Part shown: positions 7,049 through 13,679 of the stretch, piece by piece
How positions within the stretch are numbered: position 1 is the stretch's first letter
Layout of the letters: each line of letters begins with the position of its first letter
Source: Nitrospirales bacterium
GTDB taxonomy: Bacteria > Nitrospirota > Nitrospiria > Nitrospirales > UBA8639
Assembly (NCBI GenBank): GCA_021604265.1
Contig: BQIY01000010.1
Location: 1 to 15,927, forward strand
Direction: 5' to 3'
DNA: 15,927 nucleotides
The notes under the pieces: model-generated
Told to the model about the DNA's origin: nothing
What the model saw: only the letters and a program-made list of their open reading frames with translations
The model's database searches: none
Program-made: the position numbers and the translations under genes

Positions 7049-7231
7049 GTGGAATGGATTTGGATATTCTTGTTACTTATCATCTGTGTAGTAGTGCTCG
7101 TCAAGATAAAGCCTTCTGTAGAATCTACCAATTATCGAAAACGCGGTCCTCTTTTTACTGCCGCAGAAAGGTCATTTCTAGGTGTATTTAAAAAGGGGTC
7201 AGAATTATTTTCCGATAGAAATATTCTTTAA
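7049..7231 (+). pseudogene. DUF2726-type protein truncated by a hairpin repeat
   Basis: GTG start with AGAGGA 8 bp upstream. The 60-residue product begins with a membrane anchor (about residues 3-20), then 'YRKRGPLFTAAERSFLGV'. That junction of anchor plus LFTxAERSFLGVL is characteristic of the N-terminus of DUF2726 proteins, which normally continue into a nuclease-like domain. From about residue 48 the reading frame runs into the repeat at 7190 and ends at 7231 with unrelated residues. The catalytic-type domain is missing and I find no continuation after the repeat, so it is a broken gene. Confidence 0.65.
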
Positions 7232-7263
7232 AGAGGACTAGAAAATAATTCTGACCCCTTTTT
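7190..7263. repeat. Hairpin repeat family 2, copy a (perfect 23-bp arms)
   Basis: 74 bp with perfect 23-bp inverted arms (7190-7212 and 7241-7263). The outer part reads AAAAAGGGGTCAGAATTATT and the core contains GAAATATTCTTTAA. The same arms and core recur in diverged form at 8943-9003 and 9757-9821. The arms run into T-rich sequence on the right and A-rich on the left, so each copy could also act as a terminator. It interrupts the DUF2726-type gene. It may be a small non-autonomous element or a REP-like palindrome. Confidence 0.8.
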
Positions 7264-7461
7264 TCCCGATTTAGCAACAAGTTAGTTAAGGTTACGCGAT
7301 GCACGGAATTTGAGGCTACGGTGCGATTTGCCCTTGCGGTTGAAAATTCGTTGGCCGCCGGCAAATTACTGGCCTGAATTGACACCAAATACTATGCTCG
7401 GAAATTCACCCTTCAACAATGCTGTGGTTAAGCTAAGTGATTAGATAGGAGAATAGCTACC

Positions 7462-8001
7462 ATGAAGCGTCTAAGCTCATTCCGTCATTTAGTAATATCC
7501 CCTTTGAGACGCATAGGCTTGGTTGGGCATTTGTTACTTACACCTGTCTACATCGCACTCATTTTCATGTTCCTTTATTACGCTACTGCTTTGGTATGGG
7601 AAATGAGGGCGGTGAATTGGGATCAACGAATAGCAGAGATGTGCATCGCGGAAGGGGGCGTAACGATCTATGAAGCTGTGACGCTAACACCCGAAGAATT
7701 TCGGAGTTATGGACCCACTCAAGGAACGATTCGTATTCCTTCTGAGCAAGCGTCTGAACGTTCGAATCTGCCGTATTTTAGAAAGTTTTCCCTAACGTAT
7801 TTGAACGAATCTCAACCTCGAATAAGTAAGCTGGATTACCTCGTCATTCGGAAATCTGATCAGCAGGTCATGGCAAGGTCAATCTCATTTGGCCGTGTAT
7901 CAGAAATGTCATGGCTTGGGTTACCGTATCCAGGAAAATCTGGTTGCGACGGAATAGATTTAGACATCTCGCCAAAATTATTTATAGTTTCAGGAGCATA
8001 G
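7462..8001 (+). CDS. Single-pass membrane protein, paralog 1
   Basis: 179 residues with a strong AGGAG site upstream. One hydrophobic helix (about 20-46) follows a basic N-terminus, predicting a membrane anchor with the C-terminal ~130 residues outside the cytoplasm. Conserved with the gene at 8374: RI.EMC..EGGVTI.E, PYF, NES.PR, then a block with RKSDQQ.M..SI.F.RV and SWLG.P plus a late Cys. The two shared cysteines could pair. I do not know a function; the family looks like uncharacterised proteins of accessory regions. The stop overlaps the ribosome site of a 17-codon ORF that follows. Confidence 0.75.
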   Translation: MKRLSSFRHLVISPLRRIGLVGHLLLTPVYIALIFMFLYYATALVWEMRAVNWDQRIAEMCIAEGGVTIYEAVTLTPEEFRSYGPTQGTIRIPSEQASERSNLPYFRKFSLTYLNESQPRISKLDYLVIRKSDQQVMARSISFGRVSEMSWLGLPYPGKSGCDGIDLDISPKLFIVSGA

Positions 8002-8004
8002 ATC

Positions 8005-8058
8005 ATGTCAGATACTGAACTCACCGATAATGCTTTGCTAGCACTAGCCGCCATTTAA
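8005..8058 (+). CDS. 17-aa ORF coupled to paralog 1 (doubtful)
   Basis: ATG four bases after the previous stop, with AGGAG at 7992-7996 placed 8 bases upstream inside the end of paralog 1. It encodes only MSDTELTDNALLALAAI before a stop. The spacing is right for translational coupling. It could be a tiny protein or, more likely, the 5' stump of a gene that once followed in an operon. No family recognised. Confidence 0.25.
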   Translation: MSDTELTDNALLALAAI

Positions 8059-8373
8059 GGAAAATAGCTCGAATAGGCGAGGGAATTGTATAGCACCCGT
8101 CACTTTACTTATAACGAAACTAGTGATATCAAGGTGCAGTACTGAGGAAGTTCGAGGGTTTCACTACGAAGCGATGCGCTTCAATGATGGAAAGAGATTT
8201 TGCGGTGTCACGCTTCTAGTGCTTGCGAATCCAATTACTGGTAGCGAATAGTCTTAGAGCAATTGTTCTGCAGTTTGACGCTGCTCTAAAGTGATACAAA
8301 ATTCGTCGCTCGGGAAATCAGCTGTAAACCACGCTGCGACAAAAACAAGTTATTAGACTGGAGAATTGTCACA
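8059..8373. other. Intergenic region between the paralogs
   Basis: No convincing gene. It holds a compact hairpin GAAGCG-ATG-CGCTTC (around 8168-8182) and a wider inverted pair TTAGAGCA...TGCTCTAA (around 8254-8288) without a T-run. The last ~75 bp resemble the region before paralog 1 (GCTCGG.AAAT, GCTG, TTA/TTAGA..GGAGAAT), showing that the duplication that produced the paralogs included their leader. Confidence 0.4.
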
Positions 8374-8892
8374 ATGAAGGCAAAGAAAGTGTTTGCCCAT
8401 ACGCTACTTTCGCCTGTATATGTATTTCTCTTTTTGTTCGTCTTGTTAGCGGGCACGGCTGTAGTGAATAGCGTCAGTAATTTCGGTTGGAATGGCCGCA
8501 TAAAGGAGATGTGCCGTGAAGAGGGTGGGGTAACCATTTTTGAGAAGATACCCCTAACACGCACAGAGTATGAGAATTATAGCCGAGGAAGGGATTACAT
8601 TAATATCCCAATTGAAGGCAGTACTCTAAATCCGGATTTTCCATATTTTAACAGAAATAACACTTTCACTATCAACGAATCTAAGCCTAGAGTCGAACGG
8701 CGTGAATATATGATTTTAAGAAAATCAGATCAGCAGCTAATGTCACAATCGATACGTTTCAGCCGAGTTGCTGGGGTTTCATGGCTGGGCATACCGTTCA
8801 CTGGAGGGTTTTCTTGCAGGCAGGTAGACGGCGTGACTACCAGCATAGAAACCAGCATAGATTCAGAGATATTCGATATTATTGGAGAGTAG
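8374..8892 (+). CDS. Single-pass membrane protein, paralog 2
   Basis: 172 residues, GGAG site 11 bases upstream. A hydrophobic helix (about 8-32) is followed by an external domain collinear with the protein at 7462: MC.EEGGVTIFE, FPYF, NESKPR, RKSDQQLM, SWLGIP and a Cys shortly after. The C-termini diverge. It arose by tandem duplication and the copies are now well diverged, which implies both were kept by selection or are old. Function unknown. A copy of repeat family 2 begins about 50 bp after the stop. Confidence 0.75.
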   Translation: MKAKKVFAHTLLSPVYVFLFLFVLLAGTAVVNSVSNFGWNGRIKEMCREEGGVTIFEKIPLTRTEYENYSRGRDYINIPIEGSTLNPDFPYFNRNNTFTINESKPRVERREYMILRKSDQQLMSQSIRFSRVAGVSWLGIPFTGGFSCRQVDGVTTSIETSIDSEIFDIIGE

Positions 8893-8942
8893 CCAATGTG
8901 AGATGATTGTCTTTCGATACATGCAGTTACAGGTTATGAAGG

Positions 8943-9003
8943 AAAAAAAGGGTCAGAATTATTTTTCGAGAGAAATATTCTTTAAGAAAAATTCTGAACC
9001 CTT
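8943..9003. repeat. Hairpin repeat family 2, copy b (diverged)
   Basis: Left arm AAAAAAAGGGTCAGAATTAT (from 8943), core GAGAAATATTCTTTAAG, and a shorter right arm GAAAAATTCTGAACCCTT ending near 9003. The core is nearly identical to copy a, but the right arm has lost a few bases. It lies between two genes on the same strand, where it could end transcription of paralog 2. Confidence 0.65.
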
Positions 9004-9039
9004 ACTGTATCGAGCATGCCCAATGATTGAGAAACGTAA

Positions 9040-9711
9040 ATGATGTTCCGGGAAATAGTTAGTGCTACATTTTCCTCTGTGAATGAAAACAAGAAGGTGC
9101 TAGCCAAAGCTCTTGCGATTCCGTTCTTTGTGAGTCTCTTGGTAGATGCCTCAGCGTTACTCGACCTTCTTCCGCCAGTAGCGCTTCTTCTAGGGTTGCT
9201 ATCGACATGCATCTATGGGCTATTCGCGATAACAACACACAGAGTAATTTTGCTAGGGCCAGACTCCGTCTCCTCATGGGGTATCAGGACATGGACGAAT
9301 AGAGAGACCTTTTTCGTTCTACATCTTTTCGCTATGGGCTTGATAGCCATCCCATTTGCTCTTTCCACGTACCTTCTTTTTCAGTACACGAGCTTTAGTA
9401 CCCTATTATGGGCAATACCCTATGCCTGGTTGTTAGGCCGACTATCATTAGCCTTTCCAGGCATTGCCATTGACAAGGGGGTCACCTTCAGTCGTTCTTG
9501 GCAAATGACCAAAGACCATCAACTACTAATGACATTGGTTGTAGGTATTATCCCTCTCCTACTTATTCCTCCTCTAATTATTTTCCTGTTCTTACCGTTC
9601 ACATTCTTGCTTAGCAATATATATTCGACAGCCTGTATCGTTTTCGAAGTTACTGCCCTCTCTATGTCTTACAAACTGATCAGTGGTGATTTTTATGGGA
9701 AAGCTGATTGA
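9040..9711 (+). CDS. Polytopic inner-membrane protein, unknown function
   Basis: 223 residues with about five or six hydrophobic helices (roughly 22-36, 42-66, 90-112, 118-136, 163-188 and 190-208). The 'RLSLAFPGIAIDKG' stretch followed by 'FSRSWQMTKDH' resembles a motif seen in uncharacterised proteobacterial membrane proteins where an amphipathic linker precedes the last helices. No transporter or enzyme signature is visible. Two adjacent ATGs (9040, 9043) are possible starts and the ribosome site is weak. It stands alone, bracketed by family-2 repeats. Confidence 0.75.
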   Translation: MMFREIVSATFSSVNENKKVLAKALAIPFFVSLLVDASALLDLLPPVALLLGLLSTCIYGLFAITTHRVILLGPDSVSSWGIRTWTNRETFFVLHLFAMGLIAIPFALSTYLLFQYTSFSTLLWAIPYAWLLGRLSLAFPGIAIDKGVTFSRSWQMTKDHQLLMTLVVGIIPLLLIPPLIIFLFLPFTFLLSNIYSTACIVFEVTALSMSYKLISGDFYGKAD

Positions 9712-9756
9712 GGAAACTCAGATAAAAGAGAAAGGAGTAAGAGCTATTTTTATAGT

Positions 9757-9821
9757 AAAAAATGGGTCTGACTTGTATTCGGAGGAAAAGTTTATCTAGA
9801 GGTAGTTCTAACCCCAATTTT
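9757..9821. repeat. Hairpin repeat family 2, copy c (decayed)
   Basis: Degenerate inverted arms (AAAAAATGGGTCTGAC on the left, GTTCTAACCCCAATTTT on the right) around GGAAAAGTTTATCTAGAGG, which echoes the GAAATATTCTTTAAAGAGG core of copy a. Position after a gene and overall length match the other copies. The call rests on partial similarity only. Confidence 0.4.
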
Positions 9822-9873
9822 CACATACTAGCCCGACCAAAGTACCGCACTACATTAATTTGAGGATAGCGAT

Positions 9874-10359
9874 ATGCTTGATAGTAATGACGAACAGAGA
9901 TTGCTGGAAGTTATTTCCATCTATGAAGAAACAATGGAAACGGTTGTTCAATGCTCGAGAATTCTGTTTAGGCAACCCATGAGGGAGCCCTTCAGAGTCG
10001 ACTGGCAAGAGTTGCAGAATGAACTTTCTACTCTTAAAAAAGAGATTTCGCATGGAGATGCCAATAGATTCAAGCGAGCCGGCCTGACGGGAAAACAACT
10101 TCAACACAAAGTTGAATGGCTAAAGGAAGCAAAATCACTTTTCGATTCTATGGGTTCGCTTAGATTTCTAAAGAAGTTATTGGAAAAACTGAACATCATT
10201 CTGAAGAGCATTATTGGCGCCATACCGGGCGCTGGAAGCGCTTTATCTGAATTCAAGGATATTGCGGAGAAGGAAATCGAAGACACCGAAGAGAACCTTT
10301 CGCTTACGGCACCGGTGGAGCTAAAGAATGCTGGGATACACCTCGGGGAAAAGAAGTAG
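9874..10359 (+). CDS. Helical protein with glycine-rich hydrophobic segment, unknown
   Basis: 161 residues, GAGG site upstream. Strongly helical and charged. Around residues 95-130 an amphipathic KKLLEKLNIILKS stretch runs into IIGAIPGAGSALSEF, a short hydrophobic Gly-rich segment that could insert into or cross a membrane, followed by an acidic tail. No enzyme motif and no signal peptide. On the same strand, 102 bp later, come a 37-aa ORF and a MORN-like repeat gene; whether they work together is unknown. I do not recognise the family. Confidence 0.6.
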   Translation: MLDSNDEQRLLEVISIYEETMETVVQCSRILFRQPMREPFRVDWQELQNELSTLKKEISHGDANRFKRAGLTGKQLQHKVEWLKEAKSLFDSMGSLRFLKKLLEKLNIILKSIIGAIPGAGSALSEFKDIAEKEIEDTEENLSLTAPVELKNAGIHLGEKK

Positions 10360-10461
10360 AGTTAACTATTTGAAGGAAGCTATTCTAGCGTAGAATTCTA
10401 ATTTCAGTCTTCTCTCGACTATTGTTACCAAGCCCCAGGCGGTACTAAAATAGGAGCAACC

Positions 10462-10575
10462 ATGGATAGTGAATCAAGCAAAAGCAACGAAGAACGTACA
10501 ACCGCAGCTGGCTATCATGATCGTTCACGAATTGCTGGGGATTACAATCCCACGCATCAACATTCAATCAACTAA
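10462..10575 (+). CDS. 37-aa small protein, unknown
   Basis: ATG preceded by TAGGAGCAACC, a well-spaced ribosome site. The product is hydrophilic: a Ser/Glu-rich start (MDSESSKSNEERTTAAG) and an aromatic/His-rich end (GDYNPTHQHSIN). It stops 12 bp before the MORN-like gene, so the two are probably co-transcribed and this ORF may help drive translation of that gene, whose own ribosome site is poor. No homolog recognised. Confidence 0.4.
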   Translation: MDSESSKSNEERTTAAGYHDRSRIAGDYNPTHQHSIN

Positions 10576-10587
10576 GAGCACAACCCA

Positions 10588-10983
10588 ATGAAAGATATCC
10601 CAGGGATTGATGAAGAAGGTAATCCCAAGAATGGTCCCTTTAAGCTGTTTTTCAAGAACGGCCTGATCTCTTGTCAGGGCGAATTCGACAATGGGTTGAA
10701 GTCGGGAAAGTGGAAGTATTTTCTCAATAACGGACAGATGCAGTCCTCTGGCAGCTTCAAGGACGGGAAGATTGTTGGCCGCTGGAAATGGTTCTACAAA
10801 GCTGGTGAACCACGGGCGGTGGGAGGGTTCGACGATGACGAGCAAAAGCACGGTGACTGGAAGCGCTACCATCCAAATGGCCAGCTCTGGGACGAAGGTC
10901 GATTCGAGCACGGCAAGAAGAGGGGCACGTGGAAAGTTTACGGTGAGGCAGGCGAGCTCTTAAAGACTCAAACTTTCAAATAG
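10588..10983 (+). CDS. MORN/YwqK-like repeat protein
   Basis: 131 residues made of about five repeats of 22-24 residues. Each has the pattern G.WK.Y..NGQ....G.F..GK (for example SGKWKYFLNNGQMQSSGSF and HGDWKRYHPNGQLWDEGRF). This is the MORN-variant repeat found in bacterial proteins often labelled 'YwqK family antitoxin'. Such repeats form an elongated beta-sheet for binding; the partner is unknown. The antitoxin label is inherited from one family and should not be assumed, although the preceding 37-aa and 161-aa ORFs are conceivable partners. No signal peptide, so probably cytoplasmic. Confidence 0.8.
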   Translation: MKDIPGIDEEGNPKNGPFKLFFKNGLISCQGEFDNGLKSGKWKYFLNNGQMQSSGSFKDGKIVGRWKWFYKAGEPRAVGGFDDDEQKHGDWKRYHPNGQLWDEGRFEHGKKRGTWKVYGEAGELLKTQTFK

Positions 10984-11013
10984 CACAACGAATGTAAAGG
11001 AGGCAGCTACAAC

Positions 11014-11295
11014 CTAAAGCAATTCACCAGCAGGGTTCGGCCTCTGAGCGGAGGCGAGCAAAGCTTTTTCCTCCCAGTTAGACCCAACTACAATCCCATC
11101 TAGAATCAAAGACATAGCTCCATAGAAAGCAGCCCACAACCAATAGCTAGAGAGCACTGCTCTGTAATCAGAAATCGCTCTCTTCGCGCCATGCACTAGA
11201 TACAACCCAGGACCTTCTGGTTTGCCACTAATCAAGCTGATTAAGTTGTAAGGTAGTAGTTGCCACCAGCGCAAGAATTTATATGGTTTACTCAA
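11014..11295 (-). CDS. Possible 93-aa protein with one membrane helix
   Basis: The only available start is TTG, with no clear ribosome site, and it falls in the loop of a 10-bp hairpin (11277-11306). The product is basic at the N-terminus (SKPYKFLRWWQLLPYNLI) and has a likely helix in its middle (SSYWLWAAFYGAMSLILDGI). Codon content looks protein-like, but nothing is recognised. It runs opposite to the MORN-like gene and ends about 30 bp from it. It could be a real cassette gene in reverse orientation or a remnant. Confidence 0.35.
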   Translation of the reverse strand: MSKPYKFLRWWQLLPYNLISLISGKPEGPGLYLVHGAKRAISDYRAVLSSYWLWAAFYGAMSLILDGIVVGSNWEEKALLASAQRPNPAGELL

Positions 11296-11330
11296 CCCAT
11301 ATAAATGGCGTTAAGCCTTAGATAGGCTTA
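11277..11330. repeat. Two adjacent perfect hairpins
   Basis: Hairpin 1: ATTTATATGG (11277-11286) with CCATATAAAT (11297-11306), loop of 10. Hairpin 2: TAAGCCT (11312-11318) with AGGCTTA (11324-11330), loop TAGAT. They lie 5 bp apart at the 5' end of the minus-strand ORF and mark the switch from AT-rich to GC-rich sequence. They could be terminators, operators or a recombination scar; sequence alone does not decide. Confidence 0.4.
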
Positions 11331-11519
11331 TATCCATGGACAGCCACAAAGCAGCAGAACATCCCCTACCAACGCCGCAGAGCCCAAAGGCGTTGAGCTT
11401 CATGGCGGTCCACGCAGCCATCGGGCCCGTAGTTAGAACCCCTTTGAGCCGAGTATCGGCAGCCTTAGAGAGCCCCAGCTGTGGCGTGGCTAACGGTAGC
11501 GGTGTGTGGTGCCTGCGGC

Positions 11520-11580
11520 GCCTAACAGTCAAATCAACAATGAATCAAACTCGCTGCGCTTATCAATAGGCGCGTTAGTT
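11520..11580 (+). other. Second, weaker attC-like site
   Basis: GCCTAAC (11520-11526) and GTTAGTT (11574-11580) fit the outer core boxes of an attC, and the segment between has the usual TCAA...CTCGCTGCGCTTAT... style and ~60 bp length of class 1-type sites. Inner-arm pairing is poor, so this is a weaker case than 2612-2683. The right box lies 20 bp before the ATG at 11600, the spacing expected for the next cassette. The GC-rich 185 bp to its left hold no convincing gene. Confidence 0.35.
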
Positions 11581-11599
11581 TTACAATGGGAGGTAGTGC

Positions 11600-12094
11600 A
11601 TGAACTGGGACGCATTTGGAAATTTCGGCAACTTAATAGGACCAATCGCCGTTCTTACGACTCTATTTTTGCTCTCTACGCAATCTAAACAGAATTCCCT
11701 GGCTACAAAGAGCGGCGCTGCTGAATCTATGCCCTCGGCTGGTCGAGATGTTGCTCTAGCAACCGCTTCCACGGAGAGCAGGAGTGATATCTGGGTTACG
11801 GCTCGAAAAGAATACAATTCTCTGAGTGAATCTGAAAAGAGTAGAGTCAAACTGTTCTACGAAAGCCAGATGATGGCTACGGTTAATGTTTACTCGCGCT
11901 ATAAGCAAGGGAAGGTAGAAGAAGAAATATGGATACGCCAATCGAATTGGATGCGGGCCTTTCTGGAGACCGCGGCAGGTAAAGCCGTTTGGGCTGAGCA
12001 AGTATCAGGGGGAGGGGTCCCTAAGGACTTTATTGAGTATTGTGAATTTGAATACCGAGAGCAGTTGAAGGGCGATAGGTCTGTGGGCAAATAG
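11600..12094 (+). CDS. Membrane-anchored protein of the 'NWDA..G' type, unknown
   Basis: 164 residues with an excellent GGGAGG ribosome site. The N-terminus (NWDAFGNFGNLIGPIAVLTTLFLL, residues 2-25 broadly) is one membrane helix of a type common in proteobacterial hypothetical proteins (NWDAIGAIGE..GAIAVV). It is followed by a low-complexity linker and a soluble C-terminal domain rich in Trp, Glu and Arg (VKLFYESQMMATVNVYSRYK, then WIRQSNWMRAFLET). The function of such proteins is not known to me. It probably begins a cassette, given the attC-like box just upstream. Confidence 0.7.
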   Translation: MNWDAFGNFGNLIGPIAVLTTLFLLSTQSKQNSLATKSGAAESMPSAGRDVALATASTESRSDIWVTARKEYNSLSESEKSRVKLFYESQMMATVNVYSRYKQGKVEEEIWIRQSNWMRAFLETAAGKAVWAEQVSGGGVPKDFIEYCEFEYREQLKGDRSVGK

Positions 12095-12155
12095 ATTATA
12101 AAAGGCTCACCCGCTGGTCGATTCAGGTCAACACTGCGCGGAAATACCTACACAT

Positions 12156-12175
12156 ATGATTCTGACCCTCTTTTT
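12156..12175. repeat. Half-copy of hairpin repeat family 2
   Basis: ATGATTCTGACCCTCTTTTT matches the right arm of family 2 (AATAATTCTGACCCCTTTTT) with few differences, but no left arm or core is present. It lies just downstream of the minus-strand gene ending at 12232 and could be what is left of a fourth copy. Confidence 0.35.
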
Positions 12176-12231
12176 CTTCTTCAGAAGCAACGTCTCCGCG
12201 CCTTCTTGTCAAAACTTTTCGTGCATTATTG

Positions 12232-12711
12232 CTACCAACGGTAGGCAATCGTACTACTCATGTGATTTTCTATGCTACCCGCGTGAGGTTGGGCAGCTAG
12301 GGGAGGGCTCTGGTCTTCGCTTAAGTCCCTGCATTGTTCATGTTCCCCGTCCCTGGTACCCATAAGCGAAGTTAGCTCATCGGAATAATCGATGAATCTT
12401 GCATATTCAAGGCTGGCAAATGCAGCGGCCACAAGAATGGGATTCTTGGTTACTAGCAGCACGGCGACTGAGGCGATTGCGTTGAGCTGATTAAGGTAAG
12501 CTTGGCTCGATTCAAGGAGTTTGATCTGGTCACGGTATGTCTGATTCACCGTAAACATGCAACTTCCGAATTCGCTGCTGTCCATTGCGAAAGCTAGTGA
12601 GTAGGGGTTTAGGTATGCGGAGTCGTAACCGAAATCTGGGGAGACAATGAAAACATAAAATAGGAGAAGAAGGATCGCCGTCTGGTTCTTTAACGACAGT
12701 TTACTAAACAT
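12232..12711 (-). CDS. Membrane protein with two hydrophobic segments, unknown
   Basis: 159 residues on the minus strand; ATG with AAGGAAG about 8 bases upstream. The N-terminal hydrophobic segment (about 9-25) may be a signal peptide or anchor. A central segment (about 77-100, ASVAVLLVTKNPILVAAAFA) is a likely second helix. The C-terminal 40 residues are polar and low in conserved-looking features, and a family-2 half-repeat lies just beyond, so the native 3' end may have been altered. Not recognised. Confidence 0.6.
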   Translation of the reverse strand: MFSKLSLKNQTAILLLLFYVFIVSPDFGYDSAYLNPYSLAFAMDSSEFGSCMFTVNQTYRDQIKLLESSQAYLNQLNAIASVAVLLVTKNPILVAAAFASLEYARFIDYSDELTSLMGTRDGEHEQCRDLSEDQSPPLAAQPHAGSIENHMSSTIAYRW

Positions 12712-13066
12712 GACTTCTTCCTTGATTAGAGTTAATCCATGGGTGGATGGCTCAGCGTATTGCTAGCGGTAGAAGATGGAAAGTGCCTAAAGTAACTTTA
12801 AAACTATGATATGAGTCTCTTTATAAGAAGTCAGGAAATCCAGGGGTCAAATTAGAGATACGGTCTTGGCATCTATCTTCATAGAATTAAATTCGAATTA
12901 ATTACATATTGCGATACCTGTCAATTGATGATGGAATCCTTCCAGCATAAGGATCCGAGGTTTTACTTAGAAACGGGAAAACCAAAAAATCACGGGCTTC
13001 CCAACAAATAAAAATTCGAACCTCACCCCCAACGACATCCATGCTTACCCAATCCCGAGCACTGCC
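12712..13066. other. Divergent intergenic region
   Basis: About 355 bp separating a minus-strand gene from the Nudix gene; it should hold both promoters. It includes the perfect 10-bp palindrome AATTCGAATT in an AT-rich patch (around 12888-12900) and GGGGTCAAATTA near 12842, a faint echo of the family-2 arm. I see no credible gene. Confidence 0.4.
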
Positions 13067-13519
13067 ATGCAAACCAGAAAATCCGCAAGACTTATTATCG
13101 TAGACTCGACTGCACGCTTGCTGCTGTTTCGCTACCACGACGAACATCAGGCAGCTTTCTGGGCGACTCCAGGGGGTGAGCTGAAAACGGGCGAGAGCTA
13201 TAGGGATGCAGCCAGCAGAGAGTTGTACGAAGAAACAGGCCTGGAGGCTGAGATTGGGCCCTTATTAAAAGAGAGAGACGAGGTCTATGCAGTTGCGCGG
13301 TCTGGCCCTGACCGGTGGCTGGAGAAGTACTACCTGGTCTCTTGTCCCGAGCATGCTGAAGTCTTTGCTGCAAAGTGGACCGAGGAGGAGCAAAGCACTA
13401 TTCAGGAATGGAAATGGTGGGGCGTGGATGAATTGTTGGGTTCGAACCCAAGTAGCTTTAAGCCTGAATGGCTGCCTCGATTATTGGAATCAGTTATCAA
13501 GAAAAGGCAAGTGCCCTAA
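13067..13519 (+). CDS. Nudix hydrolase
   Basis: 150 residues. A complete Nudix box spans about residues 37-59 (GELKTGE, then SYRDAAS, then RELYEETGL), fitting G-x5-E-x7-R-E-x2-E-E-x-G with all catalytic acids present. Nudix enzymes hydrolyse nucleoside diphosphates linked to another moiety using Mg2+. The substrate cannot be assigned; the C-terminal 'WWGVDEL' is typical of the MutT-like group. No strong ribosome site precedes the ATG, and an upstream ATG at 13041 is out of frame. GC content is higher than in the island to the left. It is convergent with the zinc-ribbon gene. Confidence 0.9.
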   Translation: MQTRKSARLIIVDSTARLLLFRYHDEHQAAFWATPGGELKTGESYRDAASRELYEETGLEAEIGPLLKERDEVYAVARSGPDRWLEKYYLVSCPEHAEVFAAKWTEEEQSTIQEWKWWGVDELLGSNPSSFKPEWLPRLLESVIKKRQVP

Positions 13520-13679
13520 CTGCTCAATTGGGTACTCCGCTTTAAGGGGCCCCAGCTTAAGCAATCACCGCAAACTCGAGACTGTAGAGGTGCTGGCTAG
13601 CGTTGCAGCAGCGCTCGCGGCGATGTGCATGCGTCGTTCGATTGAAAGCAGAGTTTCATCTGATCCTCTGCGCTTCCTC

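Noticed and set aside
7255..7380. Open frame after the family-2 repeat that could be a 3' remnant of the interrupted gene (ending ALAVENSLAAGKLLA)
   Set aside because: No start codon, no recognisable DUF2726 motif, and a ~40-codon open stretch is expected by chance.
11311..11569. Opposed open frames in the GC-rich block (73 codons minus, 77 codons plus)
   Set aside because: Low-complexity, no ribosome site and no recognisable motif; GC-rich DNA keeps frames open. Treated as non-coding.
12841..12900. GGGGTCAAATTA plus AATTCGAATT as a possible fifth family-2 repeat
   Set aside because: No matching opposite arm and no GAAATATTCTTTAA core; similarity is limited to a few bases.
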